64,000 nt of DNA from Nitrospirota bacterium (GCA_016180645.1 JACPAV010000028.1:1-64000), one strand, 5' to 3'; counted from the first letter of the stretch, positions 1 to 6,678 are shown. Program-made: numbers and translations. The notes: generated by a model from the letters alone, not told the origin.

Positions 1-88
1 CTCATCACGGCAGCAAAGAAGCGTATCGTCGGCGCATTGTGGAAGCAATGTGATCCCACTTCCCCACAGGATCGCAAGGACGAAGTAT

Positions 89-1162
89 CTACCGGGGGTT
101 GTAGACATAGACCAGTCCGCCAAACAGTTGAGGGAGGAAGACGGCGCTTCCTTCCCACTGGTACTTGCTCTTGTCTCCAAGCACTTCGAACGATATCTCC
201 TTGGAATCTGCGTACGGAGCCAGTATGTACATCCGCCCTCCAAGGACAATCCCGATGGTATCCGCAGCGATGAGTCCAAGAACTACACCCGCAGAACCGG
301 ACAGCACCGTAGAATTCCCGGACTCTGCTGGGAAAAGGGACGTTCCTCCGAACGATAACGTTATCCCACCTATCGCTGGAGGCTCCAACCGCCCCAGATA
401 GATGGTACCAAGATACCCAAACAGCTTGAGATTATTTGATCCGCTCGCTTCGATCGCCGTCCCGCTCTTCGCTGTCGCCTCCACATCCGTTGGCAAATAC
501 AGAAAAGTGAGACCCCCGGCGACATGATCGCCGATGGAAGCAAGAAAGTCGGCTCCCATGACCGGACCAGTTCCGATCTTCTCGGAAATTGAGGCTACAA
601 CCTTTCCTTGGGAGAAACTCTCAAGCTTCGCTGTTTCGTCTAGCAACCCAATTGCTACTCCGCCTGTGATCGTTGCAATCGTGGATTCGAGGCCCCGCCC
701 GAAAGCATCCGTCCTTCTCCTTCGAGAACGGAAGCCCCTTCGGGTTGGTCGTCTGGAAGCCCGTTCCAACTCCCTCGCCAAGTCGTTTCCGACCACGATC
801 AGAATCTCGTAGCGGGATTCGGACGGGAGCTGCTCAACAGAGTCGGATTCTTCAAGAAGCCCCTCTTTCAAGTCCTTGCAGGTCCATACGTGCATAGGCT
901 TGCAAAGGATCTTGGTTTTCCCCTGCACTTTCTTTGCTCGTCCGACTCCTTTGATGGTGTATCCCTTCTTGGCAAGCAATTCGCGGGTTAATTCTGCCGT
1001 GTGTTCATCGTCGGAAGCGTTCAAGATCACAATCTCCGGATTGGTGGCATAAGAGGGGAAGGGGCCAGCGATGACAACACAAAGTATGACGAGGTAGACG
1101 GTTCTACTCGTGCGTGGTTTGCGCCGAGGCCAAGCTGGAGATCCCCGTCGCCCACCGATCAC
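89..1162 (-). CDS. LytR_C-domain envelope protein, exported
   Basis: A 357-residue protein with a basic N-terminus and a hydrophobic export segment at about residues 21-39 (ending FPSYA). Residues 43-127 resemble the LytR C-terminal (LytR_C) fold: a start EIVILNAS, then a helix and KKGYTI, and an end YEILIVVGND. The same start and end occur in the exported protein at 25643-26725 (IKVLNG ... DLIIVVGND), so the two look like paralogues. An arginine-rich patch (about 138-150) links to a Gly-rich, beta-prone C-terminal half that could be a small barrel. Cys87 and Cys95 could form a disulfide. The function of free-standing LytR_C proteins is unknown; an envelope role is inferred. The first 88 bases of the window hold no gene I can support. 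Confidence 0.7.
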   Translation of the reverse strand: MIGGRRGSPAWPRRKPRTSRTVYLVILCVVIAGPFPSYATNPEIVILNASDDEHTAELTRELLAKKGYTIKGVGRAKKVQGKTKILCKPMHVWTCKDLKEGLLEESDSVEQLPSESRYEILIVVGNDLARELERASRRPTRRGFRSRRRRTDAFGRGLESTIATITGGVAIGLLDETAKLESFSQGKVVASISEKIGTGPVMGADFLASIGDHVAGGLTFLYLPTDVEATAKSGTAIEASGSNNLKLFGYLGTIYLGRLEPPAIGGITLSFGGTSLFPAESGNSTVLSGSAGVVLGLIAADTIGIVLGGRMYILAPYADSKEISFEVLGDKSKYQWEGSAVFLPQLFGGLVYVYNPR

Positions 1163-1193
1163 GATCTTTGGAAATGGATTGGAGAATTCGCAG

Positions 1194-1547
1194 TCACGCC
1201 AGTCCGAAAAGTTTGAGCATCAACCCGAATAGAATGATACCCACGATCCCCCACACGATGTCAGATCGTGAAACTGGTCGGAGAACGTATTTCCTGAACG
1301 CTTCTTCCTCTGGAGTGGTAGTTTCCTTCTCAGGGTCGGTCTGAGAATCCAACCCTAGACTCTTCCATCCTGTCTGTTTCCGGGAAAATAGCCCTGTACC
1401 TGGGAAACTTGCTTGCGTGTGAACACCCATCGGGCCGATGCCGAACCGCAAGCCCTTGACGCGGAAACTCGACCCGACGCCCTTCTTGCTCAAGTTCAGC
1501 CGTAGTCCGCCACCGAGATTGATCGATTTTCTGAAGTTTAGGCCCAT
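1194..1547 (-). CDS. DUF4236 domain protein with C-terminal membrane segment
   Basis: 117 residues. The first 50 or so match the DUF4236 pattern: MGLNFRKSINLGGGLRLNLS, then KKGVGSSFRVKGLRFGIGP and a PGTGL turn. In this family the segment is usually N-terminal and its function is unknown. Residues 97-115 (IVWGIVGIILFGLMLKLFG) form one transmembrane helix, so the protein is probably membrane anchored with the DUF4236 part on the other side of a charged linker. It is divergent from the XRE gene at 1683 and shares a 135-base regulatory gap with it. DUF4236 genes often occur on plasmids and islands, which fits the mobile element next door. Confidence 0.75.
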   Translation of the reverse strand: MGLNFRKSINLGGGLRLNLSKKGVGSSFRVKGLRFGIGPMGVHTQASFPGTGLFSRKQTGWKSLGLDSQTDPEKETTTPEEEAFRKYVLRPVSRSDIVWGIVGIILFGLMLKLFGLA

Positions 1548-1632
1548 TCGTCCCCCTTTTTCTTGGTCAATTGGTTCGATGCCAACCCCCGATCATTCTG
1601 CGCAATACCTCTTGCCTGGACGATAGCATAGG

Positions 1633-1649
1633 GTTGCCCCGTAGGCAAC
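1633..1649. promoter_or_regulatory. Inverted repeat GTTGCC-N5-GGCAAC, candidate operator
   Basis: Perfect 6-bp arms (1633-1638 and 1644-1649) around CCGTA sit 34 bases before the GTG of the XRE-type regulator and between two divergent genes. XRE repressors often bind such short palindromes to control themselves and the opposing gene. The operator role is inferred from position and symmetry only. Confidence 0.35.
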
Positions 1650-1682
1650 TCTACGGAATCCCCGTCTTGGTAGCGTCCGCGC

Positions 1683-1895
1683 GTGGAAGCGGATTACCGG
1701 AAATCGCTCGGACGGAAAATCGAGAAGCTACGGCAACGTAGGAAAATGACCACGGAAGGTCTCGCCTGGGCTTCCGACCTGAGCAAGAGCTACCTTGGTC
1801 GGGTTCAGCGAGGTGAGCGGCTCCCTTCAGTAGACGTTCTTGCGAAACTCGCCAAGGTCCTGGGATGTAAAGTCCGAGAGTTTTTCGACTTCTGA
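1683..1895 (+). CDS. XRE-family HTH transcriptional regulator (small)
   Basis: A 70-residue protein that is essentially one helix-turn-helix domain: LGRKIEKLRQRRKMT, the recognition region SDLSKSYLGRVQRGERLPS and a closing LAKLAKVLGCKVREFF. This is a complete Cro/C1-type fold with no effector domain, typical of repressors on phages and integrative elements. It starts at GTG; no ATG is available in frame. It is divergent from the DUF4236 gene and probably controls the element around it. The reading frame hits TGA TAG at 1893-1898, but open-looking sequence continues behind it (see 1896-2163). Confidence 0.85.
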   Translation: MEADYRKSLGRKIEKLRQRRKMTTEGLAWASDLSKSYLGRVQRGERLPSVDVLAKLAKVLGCKVREFFDF

Positions 1896-2163
1896 TAGGC
1901 CCCCGATTCTCGTTTTCTGTACGCGGAATCGCCTGTTGCCTCGGTGGAACCGGCGCTTGAACGGATCGACCCGGTGCACTGGATCAACACCTGGTTAGCA
2001 ATCTGAAGCCGGAGGCGCAGAAACGGGCCTGGCGCATCATGAAAGGGGCCTTCCGATAATTGCGATTGAGGCCGGGAGAAAGATTCCGAGCGTAGTGGTT
2101 GTGGCGTGGATCACCGAGGCTTTTGTCGTGAAAGTCCCCGACCTCCTCAATTTCGGGTTGTAA
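1896..2163 (+). pseudogene. Possible decayed coding remnants behind the XRE gene
   Basis: Three consecutive open stretches in changing frames read as protein-like sequence: one ends ERIDPVHWINTWLAI-stop (about 1910-2005), the next reads LKPEAQKRAWRIMKGAFR-stop, and the third reads IAIEAGRKIPSVVVVAWITE and on to a stop near 2163. Each lacks a convincing start and ribosome binding site. They may be pieces of one gene broken by frameshifts, or chance. No family is recognised. Confidence 0.25.
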
Positions 2164-2353
2164 AAGAGTGCCTCCGCTGCTTTCTCGCTAATTCTCTTTT
2201 TTTCGCGGTTTTCAGAATTTCGGGGGGAAGGAATCGGACTTGTTGATATTCTGTTGACAACGTCGAGAAAACGGGCGGTTAGGTAGCCAAGCCCGGAAAG
2301 TGAACCAAGACAAATGGTCATTTCTCAATAAACGTCAACAAACACCCCAGAAA

Positions 2354-2388
2354 AGTGAAACACGGCGCACCGTGTCTGTTTCCACTCA
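2354..2388. repeat. Imperfect hairpin, candidate double-strand origin or operator
   Basis: AGTGAAACACGG and CCGTGTCTGTTTCCACT pair around CGCA to give a long imperfect stem with a perfect ACACGG/CCGTGT core. Rolling-circle origins usually carry such a hairpin near rep with the nick site in or beside the loop. No nick-site consensus is known for this Rep, so the assignment is tentative. Confidence 0.3.
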
Positions 2389-2707
2389 GGAGCGTGAGGG
2401 ACGGCGCAAGGTGGCGATGACGATTTGATCCGTTGTTTCCTGCGCGTCGATCTCCCCTATCCCGGAAAATCTACTTCCTGTTTCCTTTGTCATGGGCTGA
2501 AGAATCTTTCAAGCTGCGAATTCTTGGACTTTTGCAATATGCACCGTATGTCACGGTACTGAAGCCGTTCGCGGTGAGCCTGCCGAGCCAAACACGGTGT
2601 ACTTCCAAGAACTTGCCTTTCGACAACCACATGGCGCACGTGCTGGGAAGCGCAGCAAAGCCCAATCTGTAGGAATCCGACGATTTTCAGAAATTGAAAA
2701 GAAGCCT

Positions 2708-2726
2708 TCTCAGGGTAAAGAAAGAG
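2708..2726 (+). repeat. 19-bp direct repeat, copy 1 (before rep)
   Basis: TCTCAGGGTAAAGAAAGAG occurs here, 41 bases before the rep start codon, and again identically at 3805-3823, 77 bases after the rep stop. The pair brackets the rep gene. Confidence 0.8.
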
Positions 2727-2767
2727 AAAGCAAGCAAATGAATCCGTAAAGAAAAAGGAGGAATTGA

Positions 2768-3727
2768 ATGGCTGAAAACAAAGGCCGCGCGGCATTCACT
2801 CCAGCGCGGCCCGAACTGAATCACAATCGGCAAAATAAACCATGGACAGGATCACGTCAACCATCATTTTCCACAACCCCTTACCTTGCATATACCGGTT
2901 CTAACCTTGCATTTCTTCCCGATGTAGATCGAGATTGGCATCTGTCAACGTGCGGAGGTCGCCTTGCGACCATTTACGTTCCATCGACCGGGAGGGCCAT
3001 CTACGTTCACGCTGGGTGTAATTCAAGAACCTGCGCAATTTCCGCCCGAAAGCGGCGACGCCGCCATTGGCGCAAATACCGCCCCGTCCTAATCACGTTT
3101 AATCACCCTAGTTTCGTCGTTCTCACCATCCGTCGAGTCCGCTTGGCGGACCTCACCGATGCCGTCGACGCCCTCAAGCGATGTTTTGCCAGACTTCGGA
3201 GGTCCAAGGTATGGCCAATCAAGGCCGGTTTTTGGTCGGTGGAATTTACCGTTGATTCCGAATCGGAAACTGCCTTCCCTCACCTCAACATCATTGGTTT
3301 GAAGGGGGGATGGATCGTCAAAGCGCGACTCAGGAAAGCTTGGCGCAGGATCACCCGGAAGGAAGGACTTGTGGCCAACGACCTCCCCTACGTAAACCAA
3401 ATCCATACACCCAAACATCGGCGAAACGTGTTCAAGTACTCAATCAAGCCCTTGCGGATTCGGAAAAGGATTCGGGTCCAAGTCGATCGAGCTATCAGAG
3501 GAAAGCGTCTTTTCGGCACTTTTGGCCCGCGATCCTATTTCCGCCTAGCACTACGGCCGAAGTCCCGAAGTGCTTTCTTTCGTCAGACACCTGACGTGAA
3601 CGACGTTATCGACAGCCTCTTCCTTCCTGTCAATGTGCCTGCCCTCGAAGAGGACATACTCAATTCGCGCGATGACGACAAGGACGAAACCTTCTGGGGT
3701 CCAGCGGAACTCTTCGGATTCGAATAA
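2768..3727 (+). CDS. Rolling-circle replication initiator (HUH superfamily Rep)
   Basis: A 319-residue protein with the three-motif order of plasmid Rep proteins. A Cys/Arg-rich segment (Cys84, Cys89, then RKRRRR) resembles the C-x-R-x-C knuckle of Rep_1 proteins. RPVLITF... at 105-120 is like motif 1. PHLNIIG at 171-177 occupies the HUH position, with Asn as the second ligand instead of His. FKYSIKP at 222-228 has the Y-x-x-K arrangement of motif 3, making Tyr224 the likely nicking residue. GKRLFGTFG (245-253) matches a conserved C-terminal block. A strong AAGGAGG lies 6 bases before ATG. It would nick the element origin and start rolling-circle replication. The atypical HxN pair makes the assignment probable, not certain. 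Confidence 0.65.
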   Translation: MAENKGRAAFTPARPELNHNRQNKPWTGSRQPSFSTTPYLAYTGSNLAFLPDVDRDWHLSTCGGRLATIYVPSTGRAIYVHAGCNSRTCAISARKRRRRHWRKYRPVLITFNHPSFVVLTIRRVRLADLTDAVDALKRCFARLRRSKVWPIKAGFWSVEFTVDSESETAFPHLNIIGLKGGWIVKARLRKAWRRITRKEGLVANDLPYVNQIHTPKHRRNVFKYSIKPLRIRKRIRVQVDRAIRGKRLFGTFGPRSYFRLALRPKSRSAFFRQTPDVNDVIDSLFLPVNVPALEEDILNSRDDDKDETFWGPAELFGFE

Positions 3728-3804
3728 CAGGATTGAAAGGTGACTGATGGGCCTAGCGGGTCGGCCCGGCGAATGCCGGAAATGCTACGTTTTAAGATTC
3801 AGGG

Positions 3805-3823
3805 TCTCAGGGTAAAGAAAGAG
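3805..3823 (+). repeat. 19-bp direct repeat, copy 2 (after rep)
   Basis: Identical to 2708-2726. The two copies are 1097 bp apart and flank the Rep gene with its leader. The A/G-rich end could also act as a ribosome binding region for the short frame at 3825. Confidence 0.8.
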
Positions 3824-3824
3824 T

Positions 3825-4007
3825 GTGGAGACAGATAGTGAAATGAGACTCCGGGCGACGAGCCGCATGAGGGCGGTGCTGTTGTCACAAGATCCGGCCG
3901 GAATTGGTGCGGTTTCCGCGATACTGCGGCGAGTCGCACTACCGCCCTACCGAGGGCATGGGAACGCGCCGGTCATCCGGAAATCCGCCCTGGAAGGGCC
4001 TTTCTGA
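3825..4007 (+). CDS. Possible 60-residue protein of unknown function
   Basis: GTG-initiated frame METDSEMRLRATSRMRAVLL and on, ending in TGA one base before the ATG of the zinc-finger micro-protein at 4009. The purine-rich AAAGAAAGAG repeat just upstream could serve as a ribosome binding site. Basic and without recognisable motif. It may be a real upstream gene coupled to the next one, or simply leader sequence of that message. Confidence 0.3.
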   Translation: METDSEMRLRATSRMRAVLLSQDPAGIGAVSAILRRVALPPYRGHGNAPVIRKSALEGPF

Positions 4008-4008
4008 A

Positions 4009-4194
4009 ATGGCCAGGAACACGAAACCTACCGAGCCGAGAGAATGCCCGGCATGTGGGCGGGAATTCTTGGTGAGCAAATGGAACGGCAAGAAACGGTA
4101 TTGCAGCCGGGAGTGCCAAACCCGTGCGGCCAGCCAGCGGCAATACGTGCAGTTCAAGGAGGCTCTCGCCGCCGTGAAGAGGTCAGCCGGGTAG
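4009..4194 (+). CDS. Zinc-finger micro-protein (CxxC...CxxxC)
   Basis: 61 residues: MARNTKPTEPRECPACGREF, then KRYCSREC and a basic helix. Two cysteine pairs (CPAC and CSREC) about 17 residues apart form a zinc ribbon of the kind seen in tiny phage and plasmid proteins. The next gene starts 4 bases after its stop, and the three small genes at 4009, 4198 and 4487 form a tight row. A DNA- or protein-binding role in element control is likely; the partner is unknown. Confidence 0.65.
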   Translation: MARNTKPTEPRECPACGREFLVSKWNGKKRYCSRECQTRAASQRQYVQFKEALAAVKRSAG

Positions 4195-4197
4195 GGT

Positions 4198-4455
4198 ATG
4201 GACACCACCACGGAGGTGAGTCCATTCCCGTCTCCGGGCGGCTGTGCCGAGCCGTTTTCAGTTGGACCCATCCAGGCGGAGAAATTGACCGGCATGAGTC
4301 GGCATTACTGGCGGCAACTTGCTTACAAGGGGGTCATTCGTTCATTCAAGGTGGGGCGTCGTCTGCTCCTTGATTGGGGCGAGGTGAAAGCCCACATCGA
4401 GAAGCACCAAGTTGAACGAAAGGCGGCGACCTCAATCGAAGAGCGGCACTCTTGA
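4198..4455 (+). CDS. Excisionase-like (MerR/HTH_17) DNA-binding protein
   Basis: 85 residues. The central block reads AEKLTGMSRHYWRQLAYKGV, then IRSFKVGRRLLLDWGEVKAHI: the winged helix-turn-helix pattern of the excisionase/HTH_17 family (helix, recognition helix, a wing with hydrophobic core, then a helix starting W-x-E-V). The N-terminal 25 residues are a Pro/Ser-rich lead. Position between rep and int fits a recombination directionality factor that bends the attachment site and switches the integrase to excision. It could alternatively be a copy-control regulator. Confidence 0.7.
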   Translation: MDTTTEVSPFPSPGGCAEPFSVGPIQAEKLTGMSRHYWRQLAYKGVIRSFKVGRRLLLDWGEVKAHIEKHQVERKAATSIEERHS

Positions 4456-4484
4456 CAACACGATTGGATATGCTACCGTTGGTA
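4452..4484 (+). promoter_or_regulatory. Promoter with overlapping palindromic operator for the 4487 regulator
   Basis: TTGACA at 4452-4457 is a perfect -35 box; a weak -10 (TACCGT) follows after 16 bases at 4474-4479. The perfect palindrome TACC-GTT-GGTA (4474-4484) covers the -10 and ends two bases before the GTG codon of the XRE gene. This looks like an autorepressor operator. Transcription would begin at or near the GTG, suggesting a leaderless message. Confidence 0.4.
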
Positions 4485-4486
4485 AC

Positions 4487-4687
4487 GTGAGCGCAAGGCG
4501 TGTCCGGCAGATTCGGAAAAGGCTTGGTCTCACACAAGCGGAATTGGCTGAACGCCTTGGAACGACACGGACAACCATTTCACGCTGGGAAGCCGGTATC
4601 CGGCAGCCATCGCGTATGGTCCTGAATGCTCTTGGTTGGTTAGTGGAGATTTCCGGGAAGTCGCTGAAAGGGGGGAAACGTGCCTAG
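4487..4687 (+). CDS. XRE-family HTH regulator
   Basis: 66 residues: VRQIRKRLGLTQAELAERLG, then TTRTTISRWEAGIRQPS and a C-terminal helix. This is a textbook XRE helix-turn-helix (LTQAELAERLG, SRWEAG). I chose the GTG at 4487 because a promoter and operator end right before it; a TTG at 4412 would add 25 residues overlapping the preceding gene. Probably represses its own promoter and sets lysogeny-like control of the element. Confidence 0.75.
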   Translation: MSARRVRQIRKRLGLTQAELAERLGTTRTTISRWEAGIRQPSRMVLNALGWLVEISGKSLKGGKRA

Positions 4688-4726
4688 ACCGACGGGCTTT
4701 TTTCTCTCCGGGGTTGCGGGGATCGG

Positions 4727-5005
4727 CTATCCAATGCCCTCCAAGCGGTGCCCGCCGACGGCCCGGATTCGAAGTTGCCCGGACGCAGGAATTTCGAAGT
4801 GGATTCGGTGCGCGTCATCCATGCGGGAGCGGAGAGCGGGCCTGCCGCCTATTTCAATTTTCTCCGTATGAAGCGACGGATGGAAAAGGTTTCCACTGGC
4901 GAGACAGCAAGCCTTGATGAAACGGGATTTCAGGTTCTTGTCCCATGAGTCCACGGTATCAAGTTCGGCAGGCGGAATGACGATTTCGAAGCGAGCGGTG
5001 GACAC
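4727..5005 (-). CDS. RelE/ParE-like toxin
   Basis: 92 residues with the compact RelE/ParE layout: an N-terminal helix with LKSRFIKACCLAS, HPSLHTEKIEI (like HPSLHLEKL in the family), then a strand series ALRSRMDDAHRIHFEI and a final RIRAVGGHRLEG (like VLLDVGHRDEVY). Family members are ribosome-dependent mRNA endonucleases or gyrase poisons; which applies is not visible. It starts at GTG, 19 bases behind the stop of the small gene at 5025-5198, and together they resemble an antitoxin-first operon that would stabilise the element. Confidence 0.6.
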   Translation of the reverse strand: MSTARFEIVIPPAELDTVDSWDKNLKSRFIKACCLASGNLFHPSLHTEKIEIGGRPALRSRMDDAHRIHFEIPASGQLRIRAVGGHRLEGIG

Positions 5006-5024
5006 GTCCGGCGTGGGCCGCGGC

Positions 5025-5198
5025 CTACCGAGCGGTCTTACGCCACTGTTTCAGTTCTTCAGGCGTAAGGGCTTCCTTGAGTGTGCGGTAACGAACGACC
5101 GGGAGCTTATCCAGCATCTTCTTGATGGCGATGGACTCCGCGCGGGTTCGCCCGTAATTGGGAACCTTCGCGGATTTCTTTCCTCTTCCGTTCTTCAC
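5025..5198 (-). CDS. Candidate antitoxin partner, small basic protein
   Basis: 57 residues from GTG, KNGRGKKSAKVPNYGRTRAE, then a helical, charged tail LTPEELKQWRK. No family is recognised. It is judged an antitoxin only because it sits directly upstream of the RelE/ParE-like gene with a 19-base gap and because of its size and charge. A GGGAG motif about 12 bases before GTG could be the ribosome binding site. The start region faces the integrase promoter across about 50 bases. Confidence 0.4.
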   Translation of the reverse strand: MKNGRGKKSAKVPNYGRTRAESIAIKKMLDKLPVVRYRTLKEALTPEELKQWRKTAR

Positions 5199-5250
5199 GC
5201 TTTCAGTGTACTCCCGGCCCGGAAGCCGGTCAAATGGAAGGAGGGAAGTC

Positions 5251-6678
5251 ATGCCTAGACCGAGGCTGAAACCTTGCAAAGGCGTCACACCGCTCAAGGA
5301 TGGCCGGTACCTGGTCCGGTACGTGGATCAATTTGGATCGGACCACAAGGAAATCAAGGCCACGCTTCAAGAGGCCATGGACCGCAAGCGGGAAGTAACG
5401 GAGGCCATCGGGCGGGGGGAACGCCCCTGGATGGAGCGGAAGGACAAGCCGGTGCTGTTCGATGAAATCGTCGCGGACAAACTGGCGGACATGGATGACA
5501 AAGGGAGAAAATCGGCGAAAAAGTATGAGGCGGCTTTCCTCACCTTCTGCGAGAAGGCATTTTCCGGGAAGCCGGTGGACTTGATTACCCCCCGTGCCAT
5601 TGAAGATTTTTTGCGGGCGCTACAAAAGGCGGATGGCGAATTCAAGGGGGCCAACCTGCACGGTCAAGGACGCGAAGGGGCCACGCTGAACCGTTATCGG
5701 GCTTTCCTCTCCGGTTGTTTCCGGGTGGCGGTGAAGAACGGGAAGGCGAAGTACAACCCGGTGTCTCAAGTGGACCGGAGGGACGAAAAGCCCCCGCGTG
5801 ACGTGTACCTGACGGTCAAGGATGAATCCGCGATCCTGGAAAAGTGTCCGGGTTGGCTCCGGCCCGTTGCGGTGCTTGGGTTCGACACGGGGGCGCGGCT
5901 GTCGGAGATTCTCGGCATTCGGTGGGAGGATGTGGATCTGGACCGCCGGGAAATCCACTTCCCGGAAACGAAGAATGACCAACCCCGGACGATTGCGATG
6001 ACGGAGAGGGTGAAAGCGATCCTTGGCAACTTGCGGTACGGCGGGCTGGTGTTTTCCATGCTCGGGCCGCGCCGGTATGGGAATGTTGAACCCGTGGTCG
6101 CGTCGGTTCCATTGGGACGTGTGTTCCTCGCCAAGCGGGATGCCGTTTCACGCGCCTTTGTGAAAGCGGCGAAGGATGCAGGTTTCGCGGATTTCCATTT
6201 CCACGATACCCGGCATGTGTGCGCTACACGGCTGGCGGAATTGGGCTTTCCTCAAAAGGCCATTGGGGAATGGCTGGGGCACTTGACGCCATCGGTCACG
6301 GCCCGGTACATCAACTTTGCAAAGGCGAAAGCTTTCAAGCAGACTATGGCCCGCGCCCTTTCCGGGGAGAAGGCGGGCGGATTGCCCCAAAATGCCGGGT
6401 TTTCCGCCCCTACCGGAAGCCTACCGGAAGCGGAAAAGATGGCTTCCGGGATGGCTCCTAACCCATTGATCTTGCTTGGCCGGAGTGGCGGAATGGCAGA
6501 CGCAGCGGACTCAAAATCCGCCGGTGGCAACGCCGTGGAGGTTCAAGTCCTCTCTCCGGCATTGGCTTCGTCATGCGAGCATTCCTTGCTCGCGAAACAA
6601 GGAAGCCAATACGGCCGGCCTCCTGCCGGGCCGCACTTTCTTCGTGAGCGCGGACATCGTTTCCGCCGAAAAGGTTGA
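5251..6678 (+). CDS. Tyrosine recombinase / integrase, reading through tRNA-Leu
   Basis: 475 residues. The start is set by AAGGAGG at 5238-5244. An N-terminal arm-binding segment (DGRYLVRYVDQFG) and a SAM-like core-binding domain (about 75-190) precede the catalytic domain. All five catalytic residues are visible: Arg216 (GARLSEIL), His318 and Arg321 (HDTRH), His344 (LGH) and nucleophile Tyr353 (TARYINF). It inserts and excises the element by site-specific strand exchange. The natural protein should end near residue 400, but there is no stop before the tRNA: residues 410-437 (GGMADAADSKSAGGN...) are the translated tRNA, and another 38 residues come from the repeat region behind it. Confidence 0.9.
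   Translation: MPRPRLKPCKGVTPLKDGRYLVRYVDQFGSDHKEIKATLQEAMDRKREVTEAIGRGERPWMERKDKPVLFDEIVADKLADMDDKGRKSAKKYEAAFLTFCEKAFSGKPVDLITPRAIEDFLRALQKADGEFKGANLHGQGREGATLNRYRAFLSGCFRVAVKNGKAKYNPVSQVDRRDEKPPRDVYLTVKDESAILEKCPGWLRPVAVLGFDTGARLSEILGIRWEDVDLDRREIHFPETKNDQPRTIAMTERVKAILGNLRYGGLVFSMLGPRRYGNVEPVVASVPLGRVFLAKRDAVSRAFVKAAKDAGFADFHFHDTRHVCATRLAELGFPQKAIGEWLGHLTPSVTARYINFAKAKAFKQTMARALSGEKAGGLPQNAGFSAPTGSLPEAEKMASGMAPNPLILLGRSGGMADAADSKSAGGNAVEVQVLSPALASSCEHSLLAKQGSQYGRPPAGPHFLRERGHRFRRKG
6479..6561 (+). tRNA. tRNA-Leu (anticodon CAA)
   Basis: Class II tRNA: acceptor arms GCCGGAG (6479-6485) and CTCCGGC (6554-6560) pair perfectly, discriminator A6561. The anticodon stem GCGGA/TCCGC encloses CTCAAAA with CAA at 6512-6514. 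A variable arm GGC-AAC-GCC is present and the T-loop reads GGTTCAAGTCC. No CCA is encoded. The gene lies inside the 3' part of the integrase frame, same strand, and marks the integration target. It is complete, so the element regenerates a functional tRNA on this side. Confidence 0.95.
6561..6610. repeat. Nested hairpin directly behind tRNA-Leu
   Basis: ATTGGCTTC (6561-6569) pairs with GAAGCCAAT (6602-6610), with an inner GCGAGC/GCTCGC stem (6575-6580, 6588-6593). It begins at the discriminator base and may help end or process the tRNA transcript, although there is no T-run. Confidence 0.55.

Larger units (their letters stand above)
2164..2767. other. Gene-free region upstream of rep
   Basis: About 600 bases without a supportable gene, more AT-rich than the flanks and with T- and A-runs. 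It contains an imperfect hairpin at 2354-2388 and ends with an A/G-rich leader. As the region in front of a rolling-circle Rep it is the natural place for a plasmid replication origin and the rep promoter. Short frames on both strands here lack ribosome binding sites and recognisable similarity. Confidence 0.4.
1683..6561. mobile_element. Small integrative element (Rep + Xis-like + integrase) at tRNA-Leu
   Basis: Between an XRE regulator and tRNA-Leu lie, in order: a HUH-type Rep, a zinc-finger micro-protein, an excisionase-like HTH, another XRE regulator, a toxin-antitoxin-like pair on the opposite strand, and a tyrosine integrase pointing into the tRNA. This is the content of an integrated rolling-circle plasmid or integrative mobilizable element; actinobacterial AICEs combine the same int/xis/rep trio. 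No relaxase or transfer ATPase is visible. The right end lies in the tRNA (6479-6561). I could not find a matching tRNA fragment on the left, so the left border is uncertain and may be outside the window; 1683 is a working limit. Confidence 0.6.

Noticed and set aside
1-6561. Prophage
   Set aside because: There are no capsid, portal, terminase or lysis genes; a plasmid-like integrative element explains the content better.
1683-6561. Conjugative element
   Set aside because: No relaxase, coupling protein or secretion genes are seen; only rep, int, xis-like and regulators.
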